DNA of 64,000 nucleotides from Nitrincola alkalisediminis (GCF_009821115.1 NZ_VYTY01000002.1:62001-126000); one strand, 5' to 3'. Positions 24,360 to 34,481 are shown, counted from the stretch's first letter. Made by a program: numbers and translations. Notes: a model not told the origin generated them from the letters alone.

Positions 24360-25757
24360 ATGAGCGCAACCAAAGCCTCCAAGCTCTATATCCTTGACAC
24401 CAACGTGTTACTACACGACCCAAAATGTCTTTACGAATTTAAAGAACAAGACGTCACGATTCCCATGACCGTGCTCGAAGAGCTCGACGATATCAAAGAC
24501 CGTAAAAAGAATGTTGCCCAAGAAGCCCGCTATGCTATCCGCAGCATTGACTCAATTTTAAGTAAGGCCACCAATTCCGAACAAATCACCAAAGGCGTCA
24601 GAATTATCTTACCTGGCAAGGACCGCGATATAAAATTGGGATGCTTAAGTATTTTTCCAGACCACGAACTTACAGTTCGTACTGGCTTTCTTCCAATCGA
24701 GCATAACAAAGACAATAAGATCATCAACTGCGCTCTGCATTTGCAATCCACCTTTCCACACAGACAAGTCGTGCTTGTCACCAAAGATATCAATATGCGC
24801 TTAAAAGCGCTGGGGGCTGGACTCAAGAAGGTTGAAGACTATCGAACAGACCAACTGGTATCCGATGTTGAACTCTTGCCAGAAGGCCATCATTATCTAG
24901 ACACGCCTTTTTGGGAGGGCGTGGATAAGGTTGAAAGCTATCAACGTGATGGCAAAGCCTACCATCGAGTTGCTCGCACATTATTACCCAACACCTTTTT
25001 AAATGAATACATCTATGATTCAACTCAAGATTTTGCGGCGCGTACTGTCGCAATAGATCCAGAAAGCGTCACTCTACTCGACTTAGGGTATCAGCACTTG
25101 ATGAACCAAAGCGCTTGGGGCATTCATCCAATCAATATTCAACAAGCCTTTGCCATGCAGTCTCTGCTAGATCCTGACTTAGACTTTACCATCTTTTTGG
25201 GCTCAGCAGGCTCGGGTAAAACGCTGATTGCACTGGCCTGTGCGCTCGAAATGGTCATAGAGCAAGGACGCTATAATAAAATCATTGTGACGCGATCAAC
25301 TCCCCCTGTTGCCGAAGATATCGGCTTCCTACCGGGTACGGAAGAAGAGAAAATGACGCCTTGGATGAGCGCAATTAGTGACAATTTAGAGGCGATGCAT
25401 GAACAGGATGAACGTCCGCAAAGTAGCGTTAAATACGCGCTTGAAAAGGCCAATATCCAATTTAAATCGCTCAACTTTATTCGAGGCCGCAGCATACAAA
25501 ATGCAGTGGTTCTAATCGATGAGTCGCAAAACCTAACCCCACAACAGCTGAAAACTATCATCACACGTTGCGGCAAAGGAACCAAAATGGTCTGTTTGGG
25601 CAACCTTGCACAAATCGACTCTAATTACTTAACCCCTTTGACTTCAGGTTTAACCTACATTGCCGAGCGCTTCAAAGACTTTGAAGGCTCAGCTAGCGTT
25701 CACTTCCAAGGTGTCTTCAGATCACGCCTAGCCGAGTTTGCTGAAGAGAACCTGTAA
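24360..25757 (+). CDS. PIN-PhoH fusion ATPase/ribonuclease (PhoH2 type)
   Basis: A 465-residue protein. Residues about 8-150 are a PIN nuclease domain (LYILDTNVLLHDP with the first acidic residue, LVTKDINMR later). Residues about 250-460 are the PhoH P-loop ATPase: Walker A GSAGSGKT, Walker B VVLIDESQNL and a late SGLTYIAERF. PhoH2-like proteins combine RNA unwinding and cleavage and can act as toxins with a small upstream partner; no antitoxin-like frame lies directly upstream here, as is usual for the chromosomal gammaproteobacterial form. AAGGAC precedes the ATG. Confidence 0.9.
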   Translation: MSATKASKLYILDTNVLLHDPKCLYEFKEQDVTIPMTVLEELDDIKDRKKNVAQEARYAIRSIDSILSKATNSEQITKGVRIILPGKDRDIKLGCLSIFPDHELTVRTGFLPIEHNKDNKIINCALHLQSTFPHRQVVLVTKDINMRLKALGAGLKKVEDYRTDQLVSDVELLPEGHHYLDTPFWEGVDKVESYQRDGKAYHRVARTLLPNTFLNEYIYDSTQDFAARTVAIDPESVTLLDLGYQHLMNQSAWGIHPINIQQAFAMQSLLDPDLDFTIFLGSAGSGKTLIALACALEMVIEQGRYNKIIVTRSTPPVAEDIGFLPGTEEEKMTPWMSAISDNLEAMHEQDERPQSSVKYALEKANIQFKSLNFIRGRSIQNAVVLIDESQNLTPQQLKTIITRCGKGTKMVCLGNLAQIDSNYLTPLTSGLTYIAERFKDFEGSASVHFQGVFRSRLAEFAEENL

Positions 25758-25768
25758 CCCATCAACTC

Positions 25769-25799
25769 ACTGCAGGTTGACTGACGTTCAACCTGCAGT
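25769..25799. terminator. 12-bp hairpin between phoH-like and symporter genes
   Basis: ACTGCAGGTTGA and its exact complement flank a 7-nt loop between two convergent stops, with no U-tract. Likely bidirectional stop. Confidence 0.6.
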
Positions 25800-25808
25800 C
25801 GCTTGACG

Positions 25809-28007
25809 TCACTCGCTGGTCGAGTCTTCTGCCAATCGTTTACGGAGCGTATCACTTTCAACCTTCAGTTTTTGCACTTCAACACGATAGTTGAAGATTT
25901 CCTCATAGCGTTGATCCAATTTTGCTTCCAAGGCTTCAATTTGTTTTTTTTGACGACTGACCTGTGCCTCTAAATCATCGATCTGACTCTGCATTTGGTC
26001 CAAAAACAAATAGCCGCCACCATCACTCTTGGTTTCATCTACTCGTGACTGTCCCTGCAACTCACTCACAATATGGCTATACAAGGCTTTTAAGTCAGCC
26101 GCTTCACGCTCGTTATACTGAATGCGTTCTTCAATTGCGGTATGCGCACTGGCGGCACCAATTGAACCAGCCAGTATGTGCTCCAGCATTCGGTGAAATT
26201 CCATCAACTCTATAATGGTAATATGCGATTTCGTTTCGACTTGTAAATCTTCAGTAATCCGCGAAATAGCCTCATCAGCCTTTTCCTTGCTCAAATAGCG
26301 CACAAGTAAATCATAGGCTTCGAGCAATTTAGGTTCCAAGGCTATGTACGCATCTAATCCCGTAGGCCTTGCCTTACCCGAAAGCTGACCTTTTGATAGC
26401 ATGGCGGCCAAAAACTCACGTGTCAGTGACCTCTCATGCTTTTGTGGATGATAAAACCACGATCCAGCAATATAACAAAGAATATTAAAGAACATGGACC
26501 AAAAAACGCTGTGAATGAGGGGTGGAAGGAAATCAACTCCCAAGAAAGCTTCGGGCCGCAACCAAGTAATTCCAAAGGGACCTTCTTCTAGAAGGCTAAG
26601 CGGTAACCAGCCCTCATTAATCATTGACGGTATAATCAGTGTCCATCCCCATAGAATGTAACCGACAAATAGTCCGCAGAAGGCGCCAACACTATTGCCT
26701 TTGCGCCAAAACATTCCCAAAAATACGGCAGGCAACAATTGCAGAATACCGGCAAACGAAATGAGTCCCATGGCCGCTAAAAAGTATGAATTACTCAACA
26801 CCATCGCCAAGGTATAACTGGATAGCAAAACAAGCGCGGCTGTAAACCAACGGACTTGCAGTAAATAGCCTTGTAGAGGCTCCAACCATTTAATTTTCTC
26901 ACACAAGGGTAAAACCAAGTGATTCGAGGTCATGGTGGCCAACGTCATGGTACTAATGATAATCATACCGGTTGCCGCTGCGAAGCCTCCCATAAAGGCC
27001 ACAAGGGCCATTAGATCATTCCCTAAAAATTGAGGGATCAAAATCATAAAAAAATCAGCAGAGCCAGCAGGTAACCCCATCACTGTTCCAGCCAACGCAA
27101 TTGGAACCACAAAGAGATTAATGAGAATCAAGTAGGTTGGGAACATCCACATAGCCGTTTTAACATGCGACTGATGACTGCTTTCAACCACAGATACATG
27201 AAATTGACGTGGCAAAAGTTGAATCGCGGCAAAACCAAGCACTATTAAGGTAAGCCAAGTCAATCCGGGGGCATCTTGATGTTGAAAACTGAAAATCAAA
27301 CGTTTATCTTGATTATCAAACGTCTCTAAAAAGCCACTGACGCCCCCAAAAACGGAGACCAGAATAAACGCTCCTACGAGCAAAAAGCTGATCAACTTTA
27401 CCACACACTCAGCAACCAACATGCCAATCATGCCACTGTGCCGCTCCGTTGGGTCAAGATGGCGAATACCAAAAATGATGGTAAATGCGAGCATTACCAA
27501 CGTAATCGTCAGACCCGTCATATCCCAGTTAGCGTTCGCTGGCGCACCTGTAATCATATTAAAACTATTAACAACGGCGGTGAGTTGCAAAGCAATGTAG
27601 GGGGAAATACTGGTAAGGACAATGACGGTAACCAGTCCTGCGATTCGTTGCGACCTGCGGTACCGGGTCGATATAAAATCCGCAATACTCGTAATGCGGA
27701 ACACCTCTTTTGCCGCTACCATACGTTTTAGGGTAATCGGCCAAAATACAACACTCAGCAGTGCGCCTATATAGATTGCAAAAAACAACAAACCCGATTG
27801 CACGGCAAAACCAACACTGCCGTAAAACGTCCAAGATGTAAAAAACACCGCCATTGACATGGCATATACCCAAGCAGGCATCGCGGAGTTACTGCGATGA
27901 CGCGTGCGGCGATCTACCCAAACAGCCAAGCCAAACAGCAACGCCATATAGACAAGAACAACGAGAATAACGCTGTGTGCAGAAAACATCAGTTTGTCCT
28001 GATTCAA
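25809..28007 (-). CDS. CbrA-like Na+/solute symporter with STAC-like domain, no kinase
   Basis: A 732-residue protein. Residues about 1-500 hold some 12-13 transmembrane helices of the solute:sodium symporter family, closest in style to the transporter half of CbrA (VYAMSMAVFFTSWTFYGSVG, FISTRYRRSQRIAGLV). A cytoplasmic region (about 535-660; DAYIALEPKLLEAYDLLVRY) resembles the STAC domain that links transporter to kinase in CbrA/CrbS. Instead of PAS, HisKA and HATPase domains it ends in a coiled coil (about 675-725; QVSRQKKQIEALEAKL). The frame closes cleanly and no kinase remnant follows, so it may signal through a separate partner. The substrate is unknown; CbrA homologues transport histidine. 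Confidence 0.82.
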   Translation of the reverse strand: MNQDKLMFSAHSVILVVLVYMALLFGLAVWVDRRTRHRSNSAMPAWVYAMSMAVFFTSWTFYGSVGFAVQSGLLFFAIYIGALLSVVFWPITLKRMVAAKEVFRITSIADFISTRYRRSQRIAGLVTVIVLTSISPYIALQLTAVVNSFNMITGAPANANWDMTGLTITLVMLAFTIIFGIRHLDPTERHSGMIGMLVAECVVKLISFLLVGAFILVSVFGGVSGFLETFDNQDKRLIFSFQHQDAPGLTWLTLIVLGFAAIQLLPRQFHVSVVESSHQSHVKTAMWMFPTYLILINLFVVPIALAGTVMGLPAGSADFFMILIPQFLGNDLMALVAFMGGFAAATGMIIISTMTLATMTSNHLVLPLCEKIKWLEPLQGYLLQVRWFTAALVLLSSYTLAMVLSNSYFLAAMGLISFAGILQLLPAVFLGMFWRKGNSVGAFCGLFVGYILWGWTLIIPSMINEGWLPLSLLEEGPFGITWLRPEAFLGVDFLPPLIHSVFWSMFFNILCYIAGSWFYHPQKHERSLTREFLAAMLSKGQLSGKARPTGLDAYIALEPKLLEAYDLLVRYLSKEKADEAISRITEDLQVETKSHITIIELMEFHRMLEHILAGSIGAASAHTAIEERIQYNEREAADLKALYSHIVSELQGQSRVDETKSDGGGYLFLDQMQSQIDDLEAQVSRQKKQIEALEAKLDQRYEEIFNYRVEVQKLKVESDTLRKRLAEDSTSE

Positions 28008-28059
28008 TAAAAGGGCTTGAGCTATTATCGGAAGCTTTTACGTAAAAATCAAAGCTGTC

Positions 28060-28359
28060 CTAACTTGATTCTTGATCTTGAGCCTTTTCAGACACCTTTG
28101 CTTGGCCTTCTTGGCATGCACAGGATCTAGGTGGTACAGGGTCATACCCACCCGGTTTTAAAGGATGGCAACGCAAAAGCCGCCTCAGTCCCAACCATCC
28201 GCCCTTTAAGGGCCCATGAATTTTTATAGCCTCAATCATGTAAGCAGAGCACGTCGGATAATAGCGACAGCTTGGCGGCAACAAAGGGCTAATGAAATAC
28301 TGATAAAACTTAACAAGCCCTATCAAAAGCATAGATAAGACTTTCTTTATTGCCTGCAT
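28060..28359 (-). CDS. yidD: Membrane protein insertion efficiency factor YidD
   Basis: A 99-residue protein with the YidD core: [39 protein letters not shown] and [17 protein letters not shown]. It is a small membrane-associated protein that assists YidC/Sec insertion. I start it at the ATG at 28359 because a -10-like TATACT (28392-28397 region) would place transcription start almost on the longer ATG at 28383, and GGGG precedes the shorter one. YidD normally sits in the rpmH-rnpA-yidD-yidC cluster; here it is detached. The C-terminal tail is charged and Cys-containing. Confidence 0.88.
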   Translation of the reverse strand: MQAIKKVLSMLLIGLVKFYQYFISPLLPPSCRYYPTCSAYMIEAIKIHGPLKGGWLGLRRLLRCHPLKPGGYDPVPPRSCACQEGQAKVSEKAQDQESS

Positions 28360-28490
28360 ACATGGCCCCGAATAGCCCAACATAAAGAGTTATAGTATAA
28401 CTTTTAAAGAGAAATTTCCTCTATGGGGTAGCCATAAGCCACTTAATCCGTACAATAGTTTGATTCTTAATTGTGTCAATTGGTTTTTAT

Positions 28491-29066
28491 ATGAAAAAGC
28501 AGTTTTTATTGTCTGTCATTTTAAGCCTGAGTTTTGCTGTACCGGCTTATGCTCAACAACGTGCCCACATCGCCGATGATGTTTATGTGTTTACGCATGG
28601 CGGTCCAGGTAATCAATATCGTATCAATGGACGGATGACGAGTGGTGAAGGGATTACAATACTCAATCGCAACAATAACTATGTCGAGGTTCGTAACCAA
28701 GCGGGACGCTCAGGTTGGGTTCCTGAGGAGTTTGTTGCTGCAGGTGAAAGCGTTCAAGCGCGCTTGCCGAAGTTAGAATCGGAGCTAACCGAGAGCCTAA
28801 ACACAATCGAGCGCCAAGCCACGGAAATCGAGACTCTGAACAACCGTTTACAGCAACTCTCGAGTGGAAACCAAGACTATGCTCAACAAGTTGAACAGCT
28901 TGAAACACAGATTCGACGTCTAGATGCAGAAATTGCAAACATGGATCAAAGCAACTTGATTCGCTGGTTGACCCATGGAGGCTTAGTTGCCTTAGCTGGT
29001 ATGATTTTAGGTCTGTTAGTACCCTACCTACCTAAACGTCGTAAGCGCCAAGATAACTGGTTTTAA
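28491..29066 (+). CDS. Exported SH3-domain protein with coiled coil and TM tail (YgiM-like)
   Basis: A 191-residue protein from the ATG at 28491, which gives a textbook signal peptide (MKKQFLLSVILSLSF..AYAQQ); the GTG six codons upstream does not. Residues about 22-90 form a bacterial SH3-like domain (DDVYVFTHGGPGNQYRINGR, NNNYVEVRNQAGRSGWVPEE). A coiled coil follows (about 95-155), then a transmembrane helix (about 163-181) and a basic tail. This is the TIGR04211/YgiM layout, usually linked to the cell envelope. It overlaps the 3' end of the next gene by 4 bp in convergent orientation. Precise role unknown. Confidence 0.82.
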   Translation: MKKQFLLSVILSLSFAVPAYAQQRAHIADDVYVFTHGGPGNQYRINGRMTSGEGITILNRNNNYVEVRNQAGRSGWVPEEFVAAGESVQARLPKLESELTESLNTIERQATEIETLNNRLQQLSSGNQDYAQQVEQLETQIRRLDAEIANMDQSNLIRWLTHGGLVALAGMILGLLVPYLPKRRKRQDNWF

Positions 29067-31609
29067 TTCGAGCCGTCGAGTTGACAATGGCTTATTAACG
29101 AAATATGTGCTTGACTGACGTCCTGCAACCACTTTTCGAACTGACCAGCAGGGATAGGCTGACAGAACAGATATCCCTGCGCTTGATCACAGCCCATTTC
29201 AAGCAGCAGCTTTAACTGCTCACAGGTTTCAACACCTTCAGCAATCACCTCAATATCAAGTGCATGCGCCATATCAATAATGGCTTGAACCAACTTACGA
29301 TCCCGCACCGACTCAACAATATTTTTAATAAAACTCAGATCCACCTTTAACTGACTTAATGGCATGGTTCGAACATAGTTAAGACTTGAATAGCCTGTAC
29401 CAAAATCATCAATCGCAACGTTAATCCCAATCAAGCTTAACTGTTTGATCGCAGACAAGGTTTTTTCGGCATTATGCATAAAGCTTGTTTCAGTCAGCTC
29501 TATACTTAAATGGTCAGGGGACAGTCTATACTGTTCCAACAATCCCACTACCTTCGCGGCCACTTCACCTCGCTGAAACTGTCGAGCCGAAACGTTCACG
29601 GCAATGCTTAAATTTAACTGCTGATCCTGCCATGCCTTAGACTGTTTAACAGACGATTCGAGCACCCATGAGCCGATACTATCGATCAAGCCAATGTCTT
29701 CTGCCAAGGGTATAAAGTCCGCAGGTGACACCTGCCCTAGCTCTGGATTAAACCAGCGAATGAGGGACTCAACCCCTTTAACATTTCCAGTTTTAAGGCA
29801 CACCTTAGGTTGGTAATACAGAGTTAGTTCATTATTTTCTAGAGCATTTTGCAACAAGCCTGCCAGCTTAAGTCGCGAGATGCACGATTGATTCAGAGTC
29901 AACGAATAGTAATGAACCGTATTTCGCCCTTGCTCTTTGGCTTGCAGCAAGGCTGAATCCGCACGACTCATTAAGCTTTCCGCATCCGATGCATCATCAG
30001 GATAAACAACGACTCCCATACTGCACGTAATACGAATCTCTGTCGAATTAATAACCACAGGTGCCGAAATAATTTTTTGGAGTTTTTGTAAATAAACAGC
30101 TAACTCATCTGTATCCTGAATACTGGAAATAATCAGACTGAACTCATCGCCGCCCGGACGCGCAACCGTGTCTTCATCGGCCAATTGCTGATTAATTCTA
30201 TTGGCTATCTCACGCAATACCTGATCGCCCTGCACCTGACCAAAGCGATCGTTAACCACCTTGAACCAATCCAAATCAAGATTGACCAGAGTGATTCGCG
30301 TCCCTGTCTCATTAGAATAATTAAGCGCATTATCCAAACGATCTCGTAGAAGCCGCCTGTTCGGTAAGAGTGTGACCTCATCAAAATAAACCATTTTATT
30401 GATGCGAGCTTCTGAGCGTTTGACTTCCGTCAAGTCATGAAAGATCGCCGCATACTGTATGATTTCGCCATTATCACTCTCTATCGCCGTAATGCTCAGC
30501 CACTCTGGGTAAACATCTCCGCTTTTATTACGATTCCAAATTTCACCCTGCCAATGACCAACCTCTTTTATCTCCCGCCACATATGCTCATAAAAACGCT
30601 TATCATGACGACCCGAGCTTAATACGCTCGGATTACAGCCAATCACCTCCCACTCATCATACCCTGTGATCTGAGTAAATGCAGGATTGACGCTCTGAAT
30701 TTTCCCTTGGGCATCGCAAATTAAAATCCCCTCAAGAGAAGAGTTGATCACTTTTTCAATGATGCGCAGATAGTGACGCGTTTGATTCAACGAATGACTG
30801 CGATCATTAAGAAGCTCTCGCAAGCGATAAATGTAATCGACCTCTACGTTGCGCAAAATATCGGAATATGAGGCCAACCCCACAAGCTGCCCGTGCTCAT
30901 CCGTAACACCTAAATGCCTAAAGCCCAGATTTCTAAAATGACGGCGTGCATTATAAAGACTCAAAGAGCCAGGAACGGACTGTAAAGGATTCAAAGCAAT
31001 TGAAGACAGGGACTGACTTAAATCAAACGTCTCTTCTGATAAAAGAGAAATGACGTCAGTTTCCGTTAAAATTGCAAAGCCACCATTCAAGTCAATCAAT
31101 GCTGCTGTATGACCTGCCGTTCTGATCCGTTCTATTGCCAATTTAATCGAACAATCACTCGGTATGCGCAGCGGATCTAAATTACAGACCTCATACAAAG
31201 ACCTTAAGAATAAATCATGCTCAAGACCATGACTGTTAACAATATCACTTTCACTGACCACCCCAACCAACTGATGCTCAGCATCGACGACAGCAACATG
31301 ACGAATACGGTGACTCATCATTAAAATACCCAACTCATCTACACTGGCATCAACATCAACAGTTGTAACAGGATGCGTCATAACTTTATCCACTGTCGAC
31401 TCGACATCGTAACCCTCTGTCCCAAAACGCATCGCATCCCGTCGTGTTAACACTCCCACAGGTCTTCTATGCTCACAAACGAGGACACACCCTATTTTGT
31501 AGAGTGACATCAAGCGAATAGCATGATGGATCGTATCCCGTGGATGACACCAAATAGGACGCCGCTTGCAAATAGCAGCAACATTAATAGAGGCGGTACG
31601 GGTTAACAT
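29063..31609 (-). CDS. CBS-PAS-GGDEF-EAL c-di-GMP regulator
   Basis: An 848-residue cytoplasmic protein. The N-terminal 270 residues hold about four CBS motifs (MSLYKIGCVLVCEHRRPVG, MSHRIRHVAVVDAEHQLVG) for adenylate-type ligands. A PAS domain (about 290-410; ILICDAQGKIQSVNPAFTQI) follows, then GGDEF with the motif intact (RPGGDEFSL) but no RxxD inhibitory site, then EAL. The EAL signature reads ESL (GVESLIRW), while metal and base residues in IDDFGTGYSSL and AEGVET remain, so phosphodiesterase activity is likely. It may make or degrade c-di-GMP depending on CBS and PAS inputs. The start is uncertain: ATG at 31609 chosen, GTG at 31669 possible; neither has a good ribosome site. Confidence 0.88.
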   Translation of the reverse strand: MLTRTASINVAAICKRRPIWCHPRDTIHHAIRLMSLYKIGCVLVCEHRRPVGVLTRRDAMRFGTEGYDVESTVDKVMTHPVTTVDVDASVDELGILMMSHRIRHVAVVDAEHQLVGVVSESDIVNSHGLEHDLFLRSLYEVCNLDPLRIPSDCSIKLAIERIRTAGHTAALIDLNGGFAILTETDVISLLSEETFDLSQSLSSIALNPLQSVPGSLSLYNARRHFRNLGFRHLGVTDEHGQLVGLASYSDILRNVEVDYIYRLRELLNDRSHSLNQTRHYLRIIEKVINSSLEGILICDAQGKIQSVNPAFTQITGYDEWEVIGCNPSVLSSGRHDKRFYEHMWREIKEVGHWQGEIWNRNKSGDVYPEWLSITAIESDNGEIIQYAAIFHDLTEVKRSEARINKMVYFDEVTLLPNRRLLRDRLDNALNYSNETGTRITLVNLDLDWFKVVNDRFGQVQGDQVLREIANRINQQLADEDTVARPGGDEFSLIISSIQDTDELAVYLQKLQKIISAPVVINSTEIRITCSMGVVVYPDDASDAESLMSRADSALLQAKEQGRNTVHYYSLTLNQSCISRLKLAGLLQNALENNELTLYYQPKVCLKTGNVKGVESLIRWFNPELGQVSPADFIPLAEDIGLIDSIGSWVLESSVKQSKAWQDQQLNLSIAVNVSARQFQRGEVAAKVVGLLEQYRLSPDHLSIELTETSFMHNAEKTLSAIKQLSLIGINVAIDDFGTGYSSLNYVRTMPLSQLKVDLSFIKNIVESVRDRKLVQAIIDMAHALDIEVIAEGVETCEQLKLLLEMGCDQAQGYLFCQPIPAGQFEKWLQDVSQAHISLISHCQLDGSN

Positions 31610-31861
31610 GGGGCTAGTCACGATGATTGGTGTTTTGTGTGTAGTTGAGTCATATATCAAGAATAGCACATAATTTTAAACAAAGTAGTAGATAATCGTA
31701 TAGTAGGATAGGAGTCCGACTCCCGTACATTAGAGGAAAATCATAAATTTGCATTTTGATTTCAAACAAAACTCGATGATTACCCATTAAACATTTGGCA
31801 CTTTTCGCGATCATTTCAACCCAGTTTGTTCTAATTCCGACATTTTTTTTAGTGAGTCCAT

Positions 31862-31891
31862 CACCCAGATCTGGAAATAAGGCATAATGTC
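31862..31891 (+). promoter_or_regulatory. Possible ptsP promoter region
   Basis: A -10-like CATAAT lies about 30 bp before the ptsP ATG, with a perfect palindrome CCAGATCTGG (31865-31874) in front of it. No good -35 box is seen. Upstream at 31709-31721 a small hairpin, GGAGT-CCG-ACTCC, is also present. Confidence 0.25.
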
Positions 31892-31916
31892 TGCAGAAAG
31901 TGAAACCTCATGACAG

Positions 31917-34187
31917 ATGGATATCAGCATGCATTCCCCACTCGCCAGCCTCATTACACTTGTTGAAACCATTGCCAGGACTCAAGACCCTGAAGCCATG
32001 ATGGACACGATCGTTGAGCGCTTATGCGACCTAATGCATGCAGAAGTTTGCAGTTTGTATCTATGCAATCCTGAACAAGACACGTTGATCTTAGCAGCGA
32101 CTCGAGGCTTATCCCGGGAAGCCGTCGGCAAAGTCAGCTTAAATCTTAACGAGGGATTAGTCGGCCACATTGCCGCCAGCTTGAGTACGCTAAACATCGC
32201 TGACGCACCCTCAGATGATCGATTTGTTTATATTCCGGAAACACATGAACAATCCTATCATCGCTTCATGGGCGTGCCTTTAATTCACCTCCGAAAATTA
32301 GTCGGGGTTCTCGTTGTACAAGGAACACTCAACCAACAATTCAATGACGATGAAGAAGCGTTTTTGATTACAGTGGCCTCACAATTGGCGGGGACTCTGC
32401 ATCATTTACAACGCAGCGGCAGTTGGATGTCTCAACCCACGCTATCCAGCTATGAGCGTTACAAAGGCGTTAAAGGGTCTAGTGGTATTGGCACTGGACG
32501 TCTCTGGGTGATTGACCCGCACATGACCCTTGATCAAGTTGAAGCAGGGATTAACAGTGATGCGATTGCAGAAACAGCCGACTTCCACCAAGCCATTGAG
32601 TGGGTCGCCGAAGAATTAGAAGCCGGATCCGGTCGCCTAGGCAATCATTTACCGGGCGATTTGCATGCGCTGTTTGGCGTTTACCAAATGATGCTCAACA
32701 GCCCAGAGCTAAAACAGGGTGTAGAAGAAAAAATCAAACAAGGCGATAGTGCTCCTTGGGCGCTGTGCCAAGTCATTCGAGAGATGGCGCATTTGTTCGA
32801 ACAATCAAATGACCCCTACTTGAAAGCCCGCAGTGAAGATATTACCAATATTGGACAACGCATTCTGAATCAACTGCTGCAACATGATCGCCAAGTTACC
32901 GAAGCACCGGATGAAGCCCTAATATTGTGTGGAGAGCTCATCAGCATAACAGACTTGGCTGAATTTCCGCTCAAGCGTATTCATGGCATTGTATGTACAG
33001 CAGGCTCCTCTTTGTCGCACACCGCGATTGTGGCCAATGCACTTGGCATTCCGGCTGTGATGGCGGTTGAAGATCTAAAACCCGCTAAATTCCGTGGTAA
33101 ACGAGTCATTGTCGACGGCAACCGAGGGGAATGCATTGTCACTCCACCGGATGCGCTGCTGAATGAATACAAACGAATGATTGCCGAAGAGCAGCGTTTT
33201 ATCGCAGGACTCGACAAACTCAAATCCTTACCTGCAGAAACCCTTGACGGATTTCGGGTTGAACTTCTAACAAATACAGGTTTGTTAGCCGATGCAACCC
33301 CTGGCTTGGAACGAGGTGCCGAAGGCGTCGGACTTTATCGCTCCGAAATTCCGTTTATGATCCATGATAGCTTTCCAACCGAAGAGGAACAGCTGCGCAT
33401 CTATCAAAAGGTATTGGCCGCCTACGCCCCAAAACCCGTCTCTATGCGTTCTTTAGACATAGGGGGTGATAAGCAACTGCCCTACTTCGAAATGTCAGAA
33501 GAGAATCCTTATCTTGGCTGGAGAGGGATACGCTTTACCCTAGATAATACCCAACTGCTCATCACTCAAATTCGTGCCATGCTTCGAGCAAATATCGCCA
33601 ATGGCAATCTTAAGCTGTTAGTACCTATGGTCAGCCGTGTTGATGAAATGATGACATTCAGGCAGCATGTTGAGAAAGCCGTCGATGATTTAAATAAGCT
33701 AGGATACCCAGCCCAGCTCCCCAGCATTGGCATGATGGTTGAGGTCCCCTCGGCAATGCTCTTGATTCCCAAACTAGCGCCTTATATTGACTTTGTATCA
33801 GTGGGTTCAAACGATCTAACACAGTACTTATTAGCCGTTGATCGAAACAACCCGCGTGTATCGGCTCTGTTTGACCATTTACATCCAGCTGTCATGCTGG
33901 CTCTAGAATATATCCAAAAGGAGTGTGAGAATCTCAATTTACCGCTCTCAGTGTGCGGCGAAATGGCATCAGACCCCGTTGCAGTTTTAGTTATGATAGC
34001 CCTTGGATATCAATCCATTAGCCTAAGTGCCTTTAACATTCCAAGAATAAAGCTATTAATACGTTCAGTCAGTCGCGCAGAACTCCTGCCCATTCTAGAA
34101 AAAGCAAGAGGACTCTCACACGAATCGGATATCCGCGCACTGTTCAGTGGTATTGCGGAGCGCGCTTTAGCAAAAACACCCGACTAA
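31917..34187 (+). CDS. ptsP: PEP-protein phosphotransferase of the nitrogen PTS (EI-Ntr)
   Basis: A 756-residue enzyme. An N-terminal GAF domain (about 15-160) is followed by the Enzyme I layout: HPr-binding helices, the phosphohistidine domain (SSLSHTAIVANALGIPAVM) and the C-terminal PEP-binding barrel (GVGLYRSEIPFMI, MVEVPSAMLLIPK, SVGSNDLTQYLLAVDRNNP, CGEMASDP). It takes phosphate from PEP and passes it to NPr and EIIA-Ntr, tuning potassium, nitrogen and stress responses. In many gammaproteobacteria rppH lies directly upstream; it is not in this window. Start choice between two in-frame ATGs (31917, 31929) is open. Confidence 0.95.
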   Translation: MDISMHSPLASLITLVETIARTQDPEAMMDTIVERLCDLMHAEVCSLYLCNPEQDTLILAATRGLSREAVGKVSLNLNEGLVGHIAASLSTLNIADAPSDDRFVYIPETHEQSYHRFMGVPLIHLRKLVGVLVVQGTLNQQFNDDEEAFLITVASQLAGTLHHLQRSGSWMSQPTLSSYERYKGVKGSSGIGTGRLWVIDPHMTLDQVEAGINSDAIAETADFHQAIEWVAEELEAGSGRLGNHLPGDLHALFGVYQMMLNSPELKQGVEEKIKQGDSAPWALCQVIREMAHLFEQSNDPYLKARSEDITNIGQRILNQLLQHDRQVTEAPDEALILCGELISITDLAEFPLKRIHGIVCTAGSSLSHTAIVANALGIPAVMAVEDLKPAKFRGKRVIVDGNRGECIVTPPDALLNEYKRMIAEEQRFIAGLDKLKSLPAETLDGFRVELLTNTGLLADATPGLERGAEGVGLYRSEIPFMIHDSFPTEEEQLRIYQKVLAAYAPKPVSMRSLDIGGDKQLPYFEMSEENPYLGWRGIRFTLDNTQLLITQIRAMLRANIANGNLKLLVPMVSRVDEMMTFRQHVEKAVDDLNKLGYPAQLPSIGMMVEVPSAMLLIPKLAPYIDFVSVGSNDLTQYLLAVDRNNPRVSALFDHLHPAVMLALEYIQKECENLNLPLSVCGEMASDPVAVLVMIALGYQSISLSAFNIPRIKLLIRSVSRAELLPILEKARGLSHESDIRALFSGIAERALAKTPD

Positions 34188-34247
34188 CACAGCTGCTACA
34201 CGCATGTTCAGCACGGATACGATTGCTTCGAGCTAAAACAATTCAGA

Positions 34248-34440
34248 GAAAAAGAAAAAGGTCGCCTGAGCGACCCTAAGAAAAGTTGAAATGATGAAGA
34301 GACCCGATGCAATCCTGTTCGGAACACAAGTAAAGCGCTTTTCGTCTTAACGTTAGCTGAACAAACCTGAACAAACCTGAATAAAGTGAATTTAAACTGA
34401 ATCAGCACAAACTGATGTTTGCAATATCGCTAATGTCAGG
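34248..34440 (-). ncRNA. Candidate minus-strand small RNA
   Basis: The 294-bp gap after ptsP carries a terminator that works only on the minus strand: GGTCGC-CTGA-GCGACC (34260-34275) followed leftward by a long T-rich run (TTTTTCTTTTTC). No minus-strand gene lies upstream of it, so an untranslated transcript starting around 34400-34470 would explain it. The stretch includes a 10-bp tandem repeat, CTGAACAAAC, in about 2.5 copies (34357-34386). The promoter and length are not determined. Confidence 0.35.
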
Positions 34441-34481
34441 TATAAATACTATTATCGTTGTATCCGTTAAGTGAGAGAAGT

